Notes: generated from the sequence alone by a model not told the origin. Shown: positions 34,456 to 44,134, counted from the stretch's first letter. The stretch is DNA of 64,000 nucleotides from Belnapia mucosa (GCF_016775475.1 NZ_JAEUXJ010000008.1:165182-229181), one strand, 5' to 3'. Numbers and translations: made by a program.

Positions 34456-36750
34456 GTGACATTGTCGATTTTGGATCCAGGTATTTTCAATACCGCTGTC
34501 CCGTTCTATTTTTTCTATACAAACGAGATACCATCGGGATTGCGTCCCTCAACCATCACTAACATCGACGTTTCGAAGATGACTGATGCGGTCGAGAAGG
34601 ATCCGATATTCGACACTGCGCATGCGATCGTCAGGAACCTGCCTATAGCCGGCGCGCAACTGACCACCGACGGTGACAACCGCAATAATTCGGACACAAT
34701 GCAGTTGGATCCGGATTTACACCATAAGTGGGAATACGGCCACACGACAACCCACGAAACCAGTCAAGGTCTTACTGTTGGAATTACCCAGGCATTTACA
34801 TACTCGATAGGTGGTGTAGGTGGCAGTACGACGCTTTCGGCCGAAGGCAGCTTCTCTTGGACGCAGGGCTCAAGCAACACTGACACTCAAAGCACAACGC
34901 TTGGTGGCAACTATCCTTTCGCGGTGCCGCCGCACCAATACAACCAGCAAGTAGTCTCTTTTAATCAAGACTTGGCGAGTGTGCCCTATGCCGTGGCGAT
35001 CCGCGTGGACGGCAACGCCGATTATACTTGGAACAATCCTAGGGGATACCGAGACCTTACAGTAGCTGCTGAATACATCTTTAACGCTGTGAACGCCGGA
35101 GGTGGAGGACCGAACAACGTAGGGCCAATAACTCCCTACAAGGACGTCAATTGGGCCGATTTCAGCGGTGGACCCAATGGTTCGGGCATCTACTCGCTGC
35201 ACGGGGAGCTAGAACTGAACGGTAATGCCACGCAGACCATTAATAAATACAACATCACCCTGGAGCCCATCACCCCCGTTACGCATACTGTGCAGTCGGA
35301 GTATGATCCAGCGGTACCGATCGGTGTCCATCGTTTCTTAGATGATAATGGGCGTGAGGTGCTCGATACGCCCTTCAACGACTGGATAGATGGTGGCGCT
35401 GGCAATGATGTCATCCGCTTCACCAGTGGCGAAGAGATTGCCTACGCCGGCGCGGGTAATGACAGGATCATCGCTGTTGGCGTCGGGCGGTCCCTGCTTG
35501 ACGGCGGCGAAGGCAATGACGTGATCCGCCTGACCTCTGCTGCGGCCTTTGGCATGGTGCTGGGCGGCGACGGCAATGACCGCATTCGAGTGGATGCTCC
35601 AGCGGCCATGCTCTACGGCGGTGCCGGCAACGACCGCTACTGGCTGAACGGCGCGACAGCCGGCGGTACGGTGATCAACGATACCGAGGGCCGGAATCGG
35701 CTGGAAATTGACAACGGCGGCGTCCCGCTCGGCTTCGAGCGCCTGCCGCACGGCGACGACCTCTACATCCTGCTCGGCGGCGGCAACACCTACGACCGAA
35801 TGCGCGATGTGGTTTGGGCGGACTTCTTCGCCAACCCGCTCAACGGAATCGATGGCCGCACCACTGCCGAAATCGCCGACGAGACCGTCACATTCCGCTT
35901 GCTACCGGCCCAGCCGTTACAGCCCACCCCGGCGCAGTTCATCAATGCTGCCAACGCCGCGTATTCGAGCACCTCCGACAAGCTTCCGGCGGATCTCAGC
36001 CCGTTCACGGCCGACGGCCGGCACCTAGCGCTGGAGATCACCGACGACGGCTTCTATGGCACCGCCTTCATCACTCCCGACGACCAGGTGATCGTAGCCT
36101 TCGAGGGCACGAACCTCTCTGCCCTGGACGACGAGCCGATTTTCGTCGCGGCGCAGATCGCCGCAGATGTCGAGATCCGGCTCGGGTTGGTGCCGGACGC
36201 CTATGGCGACGCGCTCGCATTCACCAACACCGTGCTCGCCGCCGCGGCGTCGCAAGGCATCGGTGCGGAGGACGTGTTCATCACCGGCCACTCGCTCGGC
36301 GCGGCAGAGGCACAGTATGTCGCGGCGCAACTCGGCCTCGCTGGCCAAACCTACGGCGGGCCCGGCATCGCGGCCAGCACGATACCGGCCGATGCGACCT
36401 CGCGACTCGTGAACTACGTCGAGTACGGCGACCCGATTGGCAACTACAGCGCCAACCCCAACCTGCTCAATGGTTTCTTGTTCAGCGACGATATCCTGCG
36501 CTTCGGCACGCCTGTCTATATCGGCGACCCGCTCGCCCGTGTGGCTCTGGAGGACGCCGGCGCGCTGTTCGGGCCGGGCACGACGCGGGAGCAAAATGCC
36601 GAAGGGCTCGCCGCGATCGCCACCCTTGAGTCGCAGTACCATCCGTTGACCACTCACGCGGGCGATCTCGGCGTGGTGCTCGCCGATCCCGACGTGGCAC
36701 CGCCGGCGCCGCTGTCGAGCCTCGGCGCTCTCGGCTTTGCATTCGTCTGA
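34456..36750 (+). CDS. Secreted toxin-like protein: aerolysin/ETX-MTX2-like module + RTX repeats + lipase (class 3-like) domain
   Basis: About 764 residues from GTG 34456, which has AGGGG 8 nt upstream; the open frame reaches ATG 34306, but the extra 50 residues are Arg/Pro-rich and look non-coding. Counting from the GTG: about 60-210 is Thr/Ser-rich with HKWEYGHTTTHETSQGL, TTLSAEGSFSWTQGSSNTDTQ and FAVPPHQYNQQVVSFNQDLASVPYAV, the amphipathic pattern and VPP turn of ETX/MTX2 aerolysin-like pore formers. About 310-400 carries five Ca-binding units (GGAGNDVI, AGAGNDRI, GGEGNDVI, GGDGNDRI, GGAGNDRY). The C-terminal about 270 residues form a lipase: VIVAFEGTNLS, the nucleophile elbow FITGHSLGAAEAQ, and possible acid and His in VEYGDPIGNY and YHPLTTHAG. 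No classical signal peptide and no type I secretion genes adjoin it. The first kilobase is clearly lower in GC than the rest. Confidence 0.82.
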   Translation: MTLSILDPGIFNTAVPFYFFYTNEIPSGLRPSTITNIDVSKMTDAVEKDPIFDTAHAIVRNLPIAGAQLTTDGDNRNNSDTMQLDPDLHHKWEYGHTTTHETSQGLTVGITQAFTYSIGGVGGSTTLSAEGSFSWTQGSSNTDTQSTTLGGNYPFAVPPHQYNQQVVSFNQDLASVPYAVAIRVDGNADYTWNNPRGYRDLTVAAEYIFNAVNAGGGGPNNVGPITPYKDVNWADFSGGPNGSGIYSLHGELELNGNATQTINKYNITLEPITPVTHTVQSEYDPAVPIGVHRFLDDNGREVLDTPFNDWIDGGAGNDVIRFTSGEEIAYAGAGNDRIIAVGVGRSLLDGGEGNDVIRLTSAAAFGMVLGGDGNDRIRVDAPAAMLYGGAGNDRYWLNGATAGGTVINDTEGRNRLEIDNGGVPLGFERLPHGDDLYILLGGGNTYDRMRDVVWADFFANPLNGIDGRTTAEIADETVTFRLLPAQPLQPTPAQFINAANAAYSSTSDKLPADLSPFTADGRHLALEITDDGFYGTAFITPDDQVIVAFEGTNLSALDDEPIFVAAQIAADVEIRLGLVPDAYGDALAFTNTVLAAAASQGIGAEDVFITGHSLGAAEAQYVAAQLGLAGQTYGGPGIAASTIPADATSRLVNYVEYGDPIGNYSANPNLLNGFLFSDDILRFGTPVYIGDPLARVALEDAGALFGPGTTREQNAEGLAAIATLESQYHPLTTHAGDLGVVLADPDVAPPAPLSSLGALGFAFV

Positions 36751-36946
36751 TGCCACCGCTGCCAGCATCGCCGCTGCGTGAGTCGCGGCGGCGGCAGAGG
36801 CGACCGTTTCCAGCGTATTGAGACGCCGATCTGGGTCCTGGCGATGAATGCCCACTGACTTTGCACCGGGAGGCGGAGAATGCCGATGCATCACCCGCCT
36901 GCCCTGCACGCGCCGTCGCCGCCACTGCCTCACGTTGCTCCTGCTA

Positions 36947-37994
36947 GAGCGGTTTTCTCCCTGTCTGAATCGCTTGTGACCTCCCTGGCTACGGGAGAGT
37001 GATTCAGTGCTCGCCTGCGAAGGGGCTGGTGAGCATGTCGAAGGCATTGTCGGTGGACCTGCGGGAGCGTGTGGTGGCTGCCGTTGCGGCGGGGACGTCC
37101 CGGCGTGCGGCAGCGGCTCGCTTTGGGGTCAGCGTCTCGAGCGCGATCCGCTGGTGCATCCTGGCTCGGGAGGTGGGCTCTGTGGCGCCTGGGCCGCTGG
37201 GCGGAGACCGCCGGTCGAAGCATATTGAGGCGCATGGAGCACTGATCCGAAGCCTCTTGGACCGGAAGTCCGACATCACGCTCAAGGAGATCCGAGCGGA
37301 GCTGGCCAAGCTGGGCGTGTCGGCGGGCATCGTGACGATCTGGCGCTTCTTCCAGCGGCACCGCCTGACGCTTAAAAAAAGACGGCGCATGCCGTCGAGC
37401 AGAACCGCCCAGACATCCTGAGGCAGCGCTGGACTTGGTTCGAGGCCCAGCCTGATCTCGACCCTGATTGTCTGGTGTTTATTGACGAGACCTGGGCATC
37501 GACAAACATGGCCCGCACCCATGGCCGGGCACCCCGGGGCGAACGGCTGCGGGCATCGATCCCGCACGGCCATTGGATGACAACCACCTTCGTCGCTGGA
37601 CTGAGGAACACCGGCATGGTCGCGCCCATGGTGCTGGACGGGCCGATCAACGGTGAGCTCTTCCAGGCCTATGTCGACCAGGTCCTCGTGCCCGACCTGC
37701 GTCCCGGCGACATCGTCGTCATGGACAACCTCGGCAGCCACAAGGGCGCCGGCATCAGGGCAGCCATCGAGGCCGCGGGCGCGAGCTTGCTCTACCTTCC
37801 GCCCTACAGCCCCGACTTCAACCCCATCGAGAACGCCTTCTCCAAGCTGAAGGCCGCGCTCCGCTCAGCCGCCGAGCGCACCCTCGACGGCCTCTGGGCT
37901 AGCATCAGCCGCATCATCGACACCTTCACCCCAGCCGAGTGCGCCAACTACTTCGCAGCCGCAGGTTACGACGCAGACTGATCGAAAACCGCTC
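36947..37994 (+). mobile_element. IS630 family insertion sequence, copy 1
   Basis: Bounded by perfect inverted repeats GAGCGGTTTTC (36947-36957) and GAAAACCGCTC (37984-37994), flanked on both sides by TA (36945-36946 and 37995-37996), the expected IS630/mariner target duplication. 1,048 bp, intact by eye, about 95% identical to the copy at 52355-53401. Confidence 0.92.
37035..37981 (+). CDS. IS630 family transposase, two frames joined by -1 frameshifting, copy 1
   Basis: Frame 1 (37035 to 37421) encodes the helix-turn-helix part: LRERVVAAVAAGTSRRAAAARFGVSVSSAIRW and a winged domain up to RFFQRHRLTLKKRR. Frame 2 continues at the A7 run (37374-37380, CTTAAAAAAAG) and encodes the DDE core: CLVFIDETWAST (first Asp), DIVVMDNLGSHK (second Asp) and LPPYSPDFNPIENAF (Glu). 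The whole is about 315 residues. The same A7 run and frame change occur in copy 2, so this is programmed -1 slippage rather than damage. ATG 37035 is preceded by GGTGAG. Confidence 0.9.
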
Positions 37995-38032
37995 TAGCGG
38001 CGGCGGTGCGGCGCTTGCCGCCCATCATTGTA

Positions 38033-39463
38033 TTAGCCCTTCGGGACGACGTAGCCATAGGCAGCAAGGCTGCGCTCTTGCCCATCCCGGAGATAGGCGG
38101 CCTTGATCCTCGCGACGCCATCGTTTTCGAAGGTGGTGTGCCGCTCGATTCTGTAGTGGCGCGAATCCGTGCTTCCTCTGCATATCTTCGGGGATCTCAA
38201 GGCGGCGCAGTGCCTCGATTTGCCACTGGGGCGAGCCGTACCAGAGTGAATCCGTGCGCCAGAACACGTGGTCCGCCCCGAGACCCTTGATGAGGGTGCC
38301 CATCATCGCCGCGCAGAAGCGTGGATTGGCCACCGCCGAGATGGCGAAACTCGTGCCGAGATCGGCATACACATTGCTCACTCCATACCGCTGCGGGATC
38401 TCGGCGAGGTCGGAGACCCAACGGATGTAGCCATTCTGCTCAAACATTGCGAGCTCGGCATCGGGGTTCTCGAGGAAGGCCCGCAGGGCCGCGTGATAGA
38501 TTACGAAGCTGATTTGCGGCCAGTCCTTCGCGGCCTTAGGCAGATCCTCGACGCCGGCAAAGCGCCAAGCACCGCTCGGAATCGAGGTTTCATAATCTTT
38601 CGGCAGCAGCCCCTTGTGGATTTAGATCATGGTGATCCCGCCCTCACCGCCTTCTCGTAGAAGGGGTACATCAGTGCTTCGTCGTCCAGGCGCCATGGGT
38701 AGCCCGTCGTCCGCGGCGAAAGCGGATCGCCGATCGTGTAGCCCTTCCAGCTCGTCGGCCGGACCTCCGCAATGCAGCGGTCAACCTCTTCCATCCAGCC
38801 TGGCTGCTTCGGCGTGAACAGGGAATGGAACAGCAGGCGTCGCGTGCCGGCGATGCCGTTCACGGTCTGAGCCGCCTGCTTGATTTGGTCATTAGTCAGG
38901 AACGAGTTTTTCGGGTCGTCAAAGGGTGCGCCGCTGAGCAGGCCGACGCTGGTGTCGCTGTCGAGGTAGACCTCCTGGAGGAATTTCTCGAACCTATACC
39001 GCTCAAGGCCAAGCCCAACATGGTCGTCGGGCATTGCTGGGTTCCAGTGTTCGGCGGCGTACTTCGCAAGGTCTGTGAGCCCTTCGAACGGGTAGTCGTC
39101 CCGCACGAAATGCAGCTGGTCGTCGAAGATAAACTGGTTGCGGAGTGCGTCGCTGCGGGCGGCGGCCGCCTCGGGTTCCGCCGCCTCGGCTGAGCCAACT
39201 TCGAACAACGGGCCGAAGACCTCATTCATCGCGAGGAATGCGGCGGCCATGCCACTGCTGGAACGCAGGAAGCCGCGCCGACCAAGTCCGAGCCGATGCC
39301 CCTGAGCCTCCGCAATTTCAACGAGCCGGGCCTCAACCTGCCGCTGTGCCGGGCTCTGCGGCAACGGGTTGAACTCCCCGTTCGAGACCATCTGCGTTGG
39401 GACCGGCGAGTAGAACGCGGCTCTCTCGGCCGGCGCGAGGCCGGCGAGTTCGCGTCCGCTCAA
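38033..39463 (-). pseudogene. Amidohydrolase (amidohydrolase 2 family) with Tat leader, inactivated
   Basis: The N-terminal part (39463 to about 38640) is in one frame: RLGLGRRGFLRSSSGMAAAFLAMNEVFG, a twin-arginine leader, then FIFDDQLHFVRDDYPFEGL, the metal-binding strand in the form DxQxHF. Near 38640 the frame shifts, and a TAA at about 38622-38624 interrupts the following IHKGLLP strand. The sequence continues in that frame (KDWPQISFVIYHAAL, NVYADLGTSFA, GADHVFWRTDSLWYGSPQWQIEAL) and shifts once more near 38150 before its natural end AAYGYVVPKG. At least three lesions; not functional. Similar proteins of about 470 residues are metal-dependent hydrolases/decarboxylases. Confidence 0.85.
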
Positions 39464-39531
39464 AAAGCTGTGAGATGCGCGACCAGTCCGCGCTCCGTGG
39501 TGGTCCGGCAGATGAAAGCTTGGAGCGCGTG

Positions 39532-40140
39532 TTACAGGCGACCATGCTTAGCCCAGTGGATCGCATCTTCCAAATGATCGTCGCCCCAGAACACCTCCTT
39601 ATTCACGACGAAGCTGGGCGATCCAAACAGCCCGAGACCCCGCGCTTCCTCCGTCGCGCAGTTGATCTCATCGACGATCTCGTTGCTTTCGGCCAAAGCT
39701 AGGATGCGGGCAATGTCATGACCCTGCTGACAGTCCGTGAGGGCCAATCGGAGGTTCTCATCGCCGCCGCTGCCGATACCGTGCTCAAACCAGTGTCGGT
39801 ACGCAGCACGGACATAGGCAGGCCCCCAACCTTCGCGCATGCCGATCGTTGCCACACGGTTTGCACGTTGCGGGTTTGGCGCCGGGTAGGGAAAGGGAAA
39901 GCTAGCCGCTAAGCCAAGCTTCTGCGCGCGGCGCTCGATGTCGCGCCGCATGTAGGTCATCTTCGGGGTATCCGGCAGGAACGGAAGTTGCACGGCGCCC
40001 GTAAGGGCGAGAACATTCTTGAAAATCCTCATCCGGACAGAGACACCTGCAGCGCGGGCCACGTTCTCGATCCGACTCACGGTGAGGTACGTGTAAGTGC
40101 TTCCCATGGTGAACCAGAAGTCCATTGATGGTACTGTCAT
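39532..40140 (-). CDS. DsbA-like 2-hydroxychromene-2-carboxylate isomerase family protein
   Basis: 202 residues from ATG 40138-40140 (AGGGAGA upstream; the frame is open further but unlike the family). FWFTMGSTYTYLTVSRIENVARAAGVSVRMRIF is the thioredoxin-like first strand and helix, with Ser replacing the CxxC of true DsbA. PAPNPQRANRVA and GLFGSPSFVVNKEVFWGDDHLEDAIHWA are the conserved family ends. Members (kappa GST-like) isomerise hydroxychromene carboxylate in naphthalene-type degradation using glutathione, but many have other roles. Cytosolic. It lies just upstream, in the same direction, of the dead amidohydrolase, suggesting a former catabolic operon. Confidence 0.88.
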   Translation of the reverse strand: MTVPSMDFWFTMGSTYTYLTVSRIENVARAAGVSVRMRIFKNVLALTGAVQLPFLPDTPKMTYMRRDIERRAQKLGLAASFPFPYPAPNPQRANRVATIGMREGWGPAYVRAAYRHWFEHGIGSGGDENLRLALTDCQQGHDIARILALAESNEIVDEINCATEEARGLGLFGSPSFVVNKEVFWGDDHLEDAIHWAKHGRL

Positions 40141-40529
40141 TGAGCTTCTCCCTGCACTGGGACCTGTTTGCAGCCCCTTTATCCAGTTAGTAGAGTGAAA
40201 GCTCTTGCACCAAGCAACTGCTTTGAAGCGTCCGTTTCCATTCAGCGGCAAAAGGCAGAGTTTAGTCTGATACCAAGTTAATCAAAAGTGCCTATCCACA
40301 CTTAATAATTGCGTTAGCGCCAGAAGTCGCCAATCACGGATTTGAACGATATGTTCGAAGTTCGGCAGCATCTGCGCTCTCTGCTTATCGCCGAGCCCCG
40401 CCATGCACGGCCCCGGTCACCAGCGAGCTGTACCGCCCTTCCCGCGCGTCTGCGGTGGACTGCTTTACAGATTCCGCTCCACACGCTGCTAGGCATGGCC
40501 GTTGGTGAACCGGCGGGCCGGTGGATTCC
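40141..40529. other. Intergenic stretch, no gene recognised
   Basis: About 390 bp, locally AT-richer around 40230-40330, which should contain the promoter of the isomerase-family gene. No RNA gene or repeat recognised. Confidence 0.35.
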
Positions 40530-40806
40530 GCTTCACTTCAGCCAGGCGCAGAGCGAATGGTCTATCGCACCGCAATGCATTCCGGTGCCTCGCCCCGCCC
40601 AGATCCTCGGCGGGGCTCTGGGCAGTAGCACCCGGCTGGTCGGGAGCTGTATCAGGAGCACCGACCTGGCCTGTTCCGACACCGCCTTCCGTGTTCGCGC
40701 CGACGCCCGCCAGCATCGAGTACGCACAGTGGTCGCCTGCAATAACGTGCTCCGCAGCCTGCTCGAGAGTGGCTACGTTGAGGAAGGCCCGGTGTTTCGA
40801 GCGTAG
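40530..40806 (+). pseudogene. DUF3489 unit, copy B (leader plus first 45 codons)
   Basis: The leader (about 40530-40665) matches those before copies A, C and D. The coding part begins at CTG 40666-40668 where the others have ATG/GTG, and reads LACSDTAFRV...NNVLRSLLESGYVEEGP, the start of the DUF3489 protein with the central part deleted. It ends at TAG 40804-40806. The rest of the gene is missing. Confidence 0.6.
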
Positions 40807-40831
40807 TCCGCTGCCGTGGCGCCCATGCCGC

Positions 40832-41806
40832 TCAGCTATCGGCCCGAATGCCATTCTCGCGCACCACACGGCCCCAGCGCTCGATCTCATTGTCGTGGAA
40901 GAGGGCGAAGCTTTCGCCCGACATCACAAGTACATCCATACCCTGCGCCTCGACCCGCGTTCGCACCTCGGGTTCCGCGAGGATGCCCGCCAGGGTCGTC
41001 TCCATCCGTCGCCTGATCGCCTCGGGCACTCCCGCCGGGGCGAAGACCGCCCACCAGGTCGGCGCCTCGAAGCCGGTGAAACCCTGCTCATGGAAGCTCA
41101 GCACACCGGGCAGGTCGCGCCAGGACGCACGTGTGGTTACCCCAAGCCCTTTGAGCGCCCCATTGCGGACATGCGGCCCGCCGACTGGAGCATTGGTGAC
41201 GAAAAGTGGGATCTGTCCCGAAAGGGCATCCTGCAACGCTGGGGCGCCGCCGCGGTAGGGCACATGGGTCAACTGCACCCCAGCCAGATTGCTAAGCTGA
41301 ACCATGGCCATGTGCATCAGGGTGCCGATGCCGGCGGTTGCATAGTGGAGCGATCCCGGCGGCCGCTCGCGCGCCGTAGCCACGAGGTCCTGGAAGCTGC
41401 GCCAGGGAGTTGAGGGATGGGCCGTGACGACCAGTGGCCCTCGCCCGATGAGCGTTAACGGCGTGAAGTCTCGCCGCGTGTCGTACGGGAGCGTCATAAT
41501 CGAGGGGATGATCGTATGGCTGTCGACCGCTAGCAGCCATGTGTGGCCATCGGCCGCTGAGCGGGCGACCTCTGCCGCCCCGACCGAACCTGTGGCGCCG
41601 GGACGGTTCTCGACTACGACGGGCTGGCCAAGGACCGCCTGTAAGCGCAGCTGCAGGATTCGGGCGAGGATGTCGACCGAGCCGCCTGGTGGCCAGCCGA
41701 CGAGCAAGCGGATCGGGCGAGCGGGCCATACCGCATCCTGTGCGAGGACCAGCCCTGATATAGCGGGGGCTGCGAGCAGCCCCCCAATGAGCGCGCGACG
41801 CTGCAA
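40832..41806 (-). CDS. TctC/Bug family substrate-binding protein 3
   Basis: 324 residues. The start is TTG 41804-41806, giving a QRRALIGGLLAAPAISGLVLAQ leader with RR; GGAGGG lies 8 nt upstream and no ATG/GTG is available. Signatures: PIRLLVGWPPGGSVDILARI, VVVENRPGATGSVGAAEVAR, YATAGIGTLMHMAMVQL, LTHVPYRGGAPALQDALSGQI and WWAVFAPAGVPEAI. A periplasmic carboxylate receptor without adjacent TctA/TctB. Confidence 0.93.
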   Translation of the reverse strand: MQRRALIGGLLAAPAISGLVLAQDAVWPARPIRLLVGWPPGGSVDILARILQLRLQAVLGQPVVVENRPGATGSVGAAEVARSAADGHTWLLAVDSHTIIPSIMTLPYDTRRDFTPLTLIGRGPLVVTAHPSTPWRSFQDLVATARERPPGSLHYATAGIGTLMHMAMVQLSNLAGVQLTHVPYRGGAPALQDALSGQIPLFVTNAPVGGPHVRNGALKGLGVTTRASWRDLPGVLSFHEQGFTGFEAPTWWAVFAPAGVPEAIRRRMETTLAGILAEPEVRTRVEAQGMDVLVMSGESFALFHDNEIERWGRVVRENGIRADS

Positions 41807-42052
41807 GGCGTGTCCCTCCCGGAACTGGCTCTTCTTGTGAGCGGCAGCATGCCTGACAGTGACACGCCTTGGCGAGTCTGTGCTTGGTTGAGCATAGGTC
41901 GGTTAGCAACTGCCCAAGACCCGCACTCCGCGGCACTCCGCCCGGAATACCGGTGCCGGAGCACGGCGGCATGCGGGTACCGGCAAGCAGCCGGCCTGCA
42001 ACCTAGCCAGTTCGACTAAACAAGCAGATGATCCAACTATCCGCTTGGCTTG

Positions 42053-42180
42053 CGGCCGGCGCAGAGCCAATGGTCGGACACGCGCCGTGGTAGACGCCAG
42101 CGCACTGCCCCGACCGGCTTCTCGGCGGGGTTCTGGGTAGTAGCACCTGGCTGATCGGGTGCCGAACCCAGGAGCCCGAC
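42053..42180 (+). repeat. Conserved leader of DUF3489 unit (copy C)
   Basis: About 130 bp shared with 11440-11572, 40530-40665 and 59650-59787: a GCCAATGGTCG block in three copies, then a C-rich stretch and a well-kept GTAGCA(C/T)CXXXXXGXTXGGXTGC block ending a few bases before the start codon. The conservation of non-coding sequence between decayed genes suggests a promoter, operator or recombination site belonging to the unit. Confidence 0.6.
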
Positions 42181-42880
42181 ATGGCCCTCTCCGATACCGC
42201 CCGCCGTATCCTCGTCGAAGCCGTCCAGCACCCGCTGCGGCTGGCTGCGCCGCCCGACAGGCTGCCTGCTGCCGCTGCCCAGGCTGTGCTGAGCAGCCTG
42301 CTCAAGCAGGGCTACGTCGAGGAGTGCGCAGCGCCGATGGAGTACATCGGCCTCGGCTGGCGCCGACAGGATGGTGCCTGGGCGATGATCCGGGTCACCG
42401 AGGCGGGGCTGGCCGCCATCGGTGCGCCGCCGGCGGACACCACTGCGATGGACGCGGCCGAGGGAGACCCGGAGCAGGCGGAGGCACAGCGGGCGCTCAA
42501 CGCCGCCACCGACCTCATCACCGCTGACAATCCGAAGCAGGCGGACGCCGCCGCCACGTTCCCCGGCGACACCGCGCAGGAGCCCCGTAGCGCACCGCTG
42601 GCGCCTCCTACGGCGCCGGCGGGGCTGGTCGCGCCGCCGGTGCAGAAGTCGTCCAGGCGCCCTCTACGCGCCCCAGGCTGCGCGACATCGCCCACGGCGT
42701 CCTCGCCGCCTGGGACGACGAGGCCGGCGAGCGTGCCGGCCTGCCGGACGCCATCGCCACCCTCCGCGCCATCCTGGTCAAGCCTGCCCCGGCCCCCCGA
42801 CCCGCGGGCCCGCGCAAGCCGCGCGAGGGCACCAAGCAGCAGCTGGTGCTCACCCTGCTGCGCCGTAGCGGCACCCTTCA
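42181..42880 (+). pseudogene. DUF3489 gene, copy C (frameshifted and truncated)
   Basis: ATG 42181; the first about 160 codons are intact (ALSDTARRILVEAVQHPLR, SSLLKQGYVEEC, GWRRQDGAWAMIRVTEAGLAAIG). Near 42655 the frame shifts; the continuing family sequence lies in another frame (IAHGVLAAWDDEAGERAGLPDAIATLRAILVKP, then TKQQLVLTLLRR) and stops abruptly at about 42876, where unrelated sequence begins. The winged-helix-like C-terminus present in copy D is lost. Confidence 0.78.
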
Positions 42881-42921
42881 GCCTTCAACAGGCCTCGAGC
42901 CGACGTGGCGCTTGGCCGCGG

Positions 42922-43731
42922 CTATGCCTCGTTGGCCCGCACGACGTAGCGTGCGGCCGACACCGCGACCACCTGCTTGCCGTTCACGTCGATCTGGCTC
43001 CGGCCCGAGAAGGAGCCGTAGACCGCGTCGAAGGCGAACGGCTCCAGGATCGCCGCCATACGCTGCACCCTAGCAGCGGAAAGCGGGATGAGGTTCGGGT
43101 AGGACCACATGAAGCTGACGTGGCCGCTGGGCACCACCTGGAGAATGTCGCCCGAGAGCAGCACGCCGCGGCCTTCCCAGTCCTCCCAGTGCAGCACGGT
43201 GCCACCGGCGAAGTGGCCGCCCAGCCGGATCAGGGTGAGACCGGGCGCGAGGGGCTTGCTGTCGTCCTCCCAGAACTGCACCGCGGGGTCTGGCCGCATC
43301 ACCCATTCGCGGTCGGCGGCGTGCAGGTGGATCGGCACGCCGCACAGCGCGCGGCTCCATTCCAGCATGGTGGTGTAATAGTGCGGGTGGGAGATCGCTA
43401 TCGCTCTGACGCCGCCTAGCCCTTGCAGGATGTCAACTGTGGCCTCGTCCACCAGGGCGATGCAGTCCCACAGCACGTTGCCCGCCGGCGTGCTCGCTAA
43501 GATCGCGCGCTGGCCGATGCCGAACGCCGGAGTGGTTTCGATGGTGGTGAGGCCGGGTGCAAGGCGGCGGAACTTGTTGCTGTAGCCAGCCCGCAGACGC
43601 TCCAGGGTGGTCCAGGCCTGCCCCCCCGCTGGGATGAACTGCCGCTCGTCGGTGCACAGCAGGCACGCACCGGGCGGCGCGTCGGAAGGCGGATACTGCG
43701 TGCCGCAGGCGTTGCAGATAAAGGCTGGCAT
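42922..43731 (-). CDS. MBL-fold metallo-hydrolase with N-terminal zinc ribbon
   Basis: 269 residues from ATG 43729-43731 (AAGGGA upstream). A rubredoxin-like ribbon opens the protein, CNACGTQYPPSDAPPGACLLC, with four Cys. The metallo-beta-lactamase fold follows: GNVLWDCIALVD, the metal loop in the degenerate form ISHPHYYTTM (standard HxHxDH is not complete: one His pair but no Asp-His), HLHAADREWV, GGHFAGGTVLHW with the third-site His, LLSGDILQVV with the bridging Asp, and a SYPNLIPLS loop. The altered first motif suggests a mononuclear site or lost hydrolysis; members with this ribbon are uncharacterised. Confidence 0.85.
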   Translation of the reverse strand: MPAFICNACGTQYPPSDAPPGACLLCTDERQFIPAGGQAWTTLERLRAGYSNKFRRLAPGLTTIETTPAFGIGQRAILASTPAGNVLWDCIALVDEATVDILQGLGGVRAIAISHPHYYTTMLEWSRALCGVPIHLHAADREWVMRPDPAVQFWEDDSKPLAPGLTLIRLGGHFAGGTVLHWEDWEGRGVLLSGDILQVVPSGHVSFMWSYPNLIPLSAARVQRMAAILEPFAFDAVYGSFSGRSQIDVNGKQVVAVSAARYVVRANEA

Positions 43732-44134
43732 GACATTAAACTCCCTTGCCCCAGCGTCTGCATTAGGCAGCACACCGGGTGGGGCGGTGAACACGCCTCC
43801 GTGACCAGAGCTAAGCTCTGACAGGCCCTAGATCAGGGATGGGGAGGAATCTCACCAGTGGCGACGCTGGGGCAGTCCGGCCCACCTCAGGGATCCAGCG
43901 TGGTGACTAACCGCTTGCCCAATCCCGCTCCGGACCTTTTCTTGCAATCGCACCTAACCGCCGCTGTCGCTCCGAAAATGCTTCTAGAGTGATGGCTCGT
44001 GCCGCCATTCTATTGCTGCGCTCGACCGATTGCTCTGCATGTCCTCCGCCAACGCCAACGTACAATTCCTGAAGGTCTTGGACAGATAGGGTGCTCTGGT
44101 CGGGCGAATGGGCGGATCACCAAGGAGACGACCA
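43732..44134. other. Intergenic stretch, no gene recognised
   Basis: About 400 bp between the divergent metallo-hydrolase and dodecin genes; must hold both promoters. AAGGAG at 44122-44127 is the ribosome binding site of the dodecin gene. Confidence 0.4.

Noticed and set aside
36025..37047. 340-codon minus-strand frame over the toxin gene's 3' half and IS630 end
   Set aside because: Crosses an IS boundary and is antisense to the lipase domain; no family likeness.
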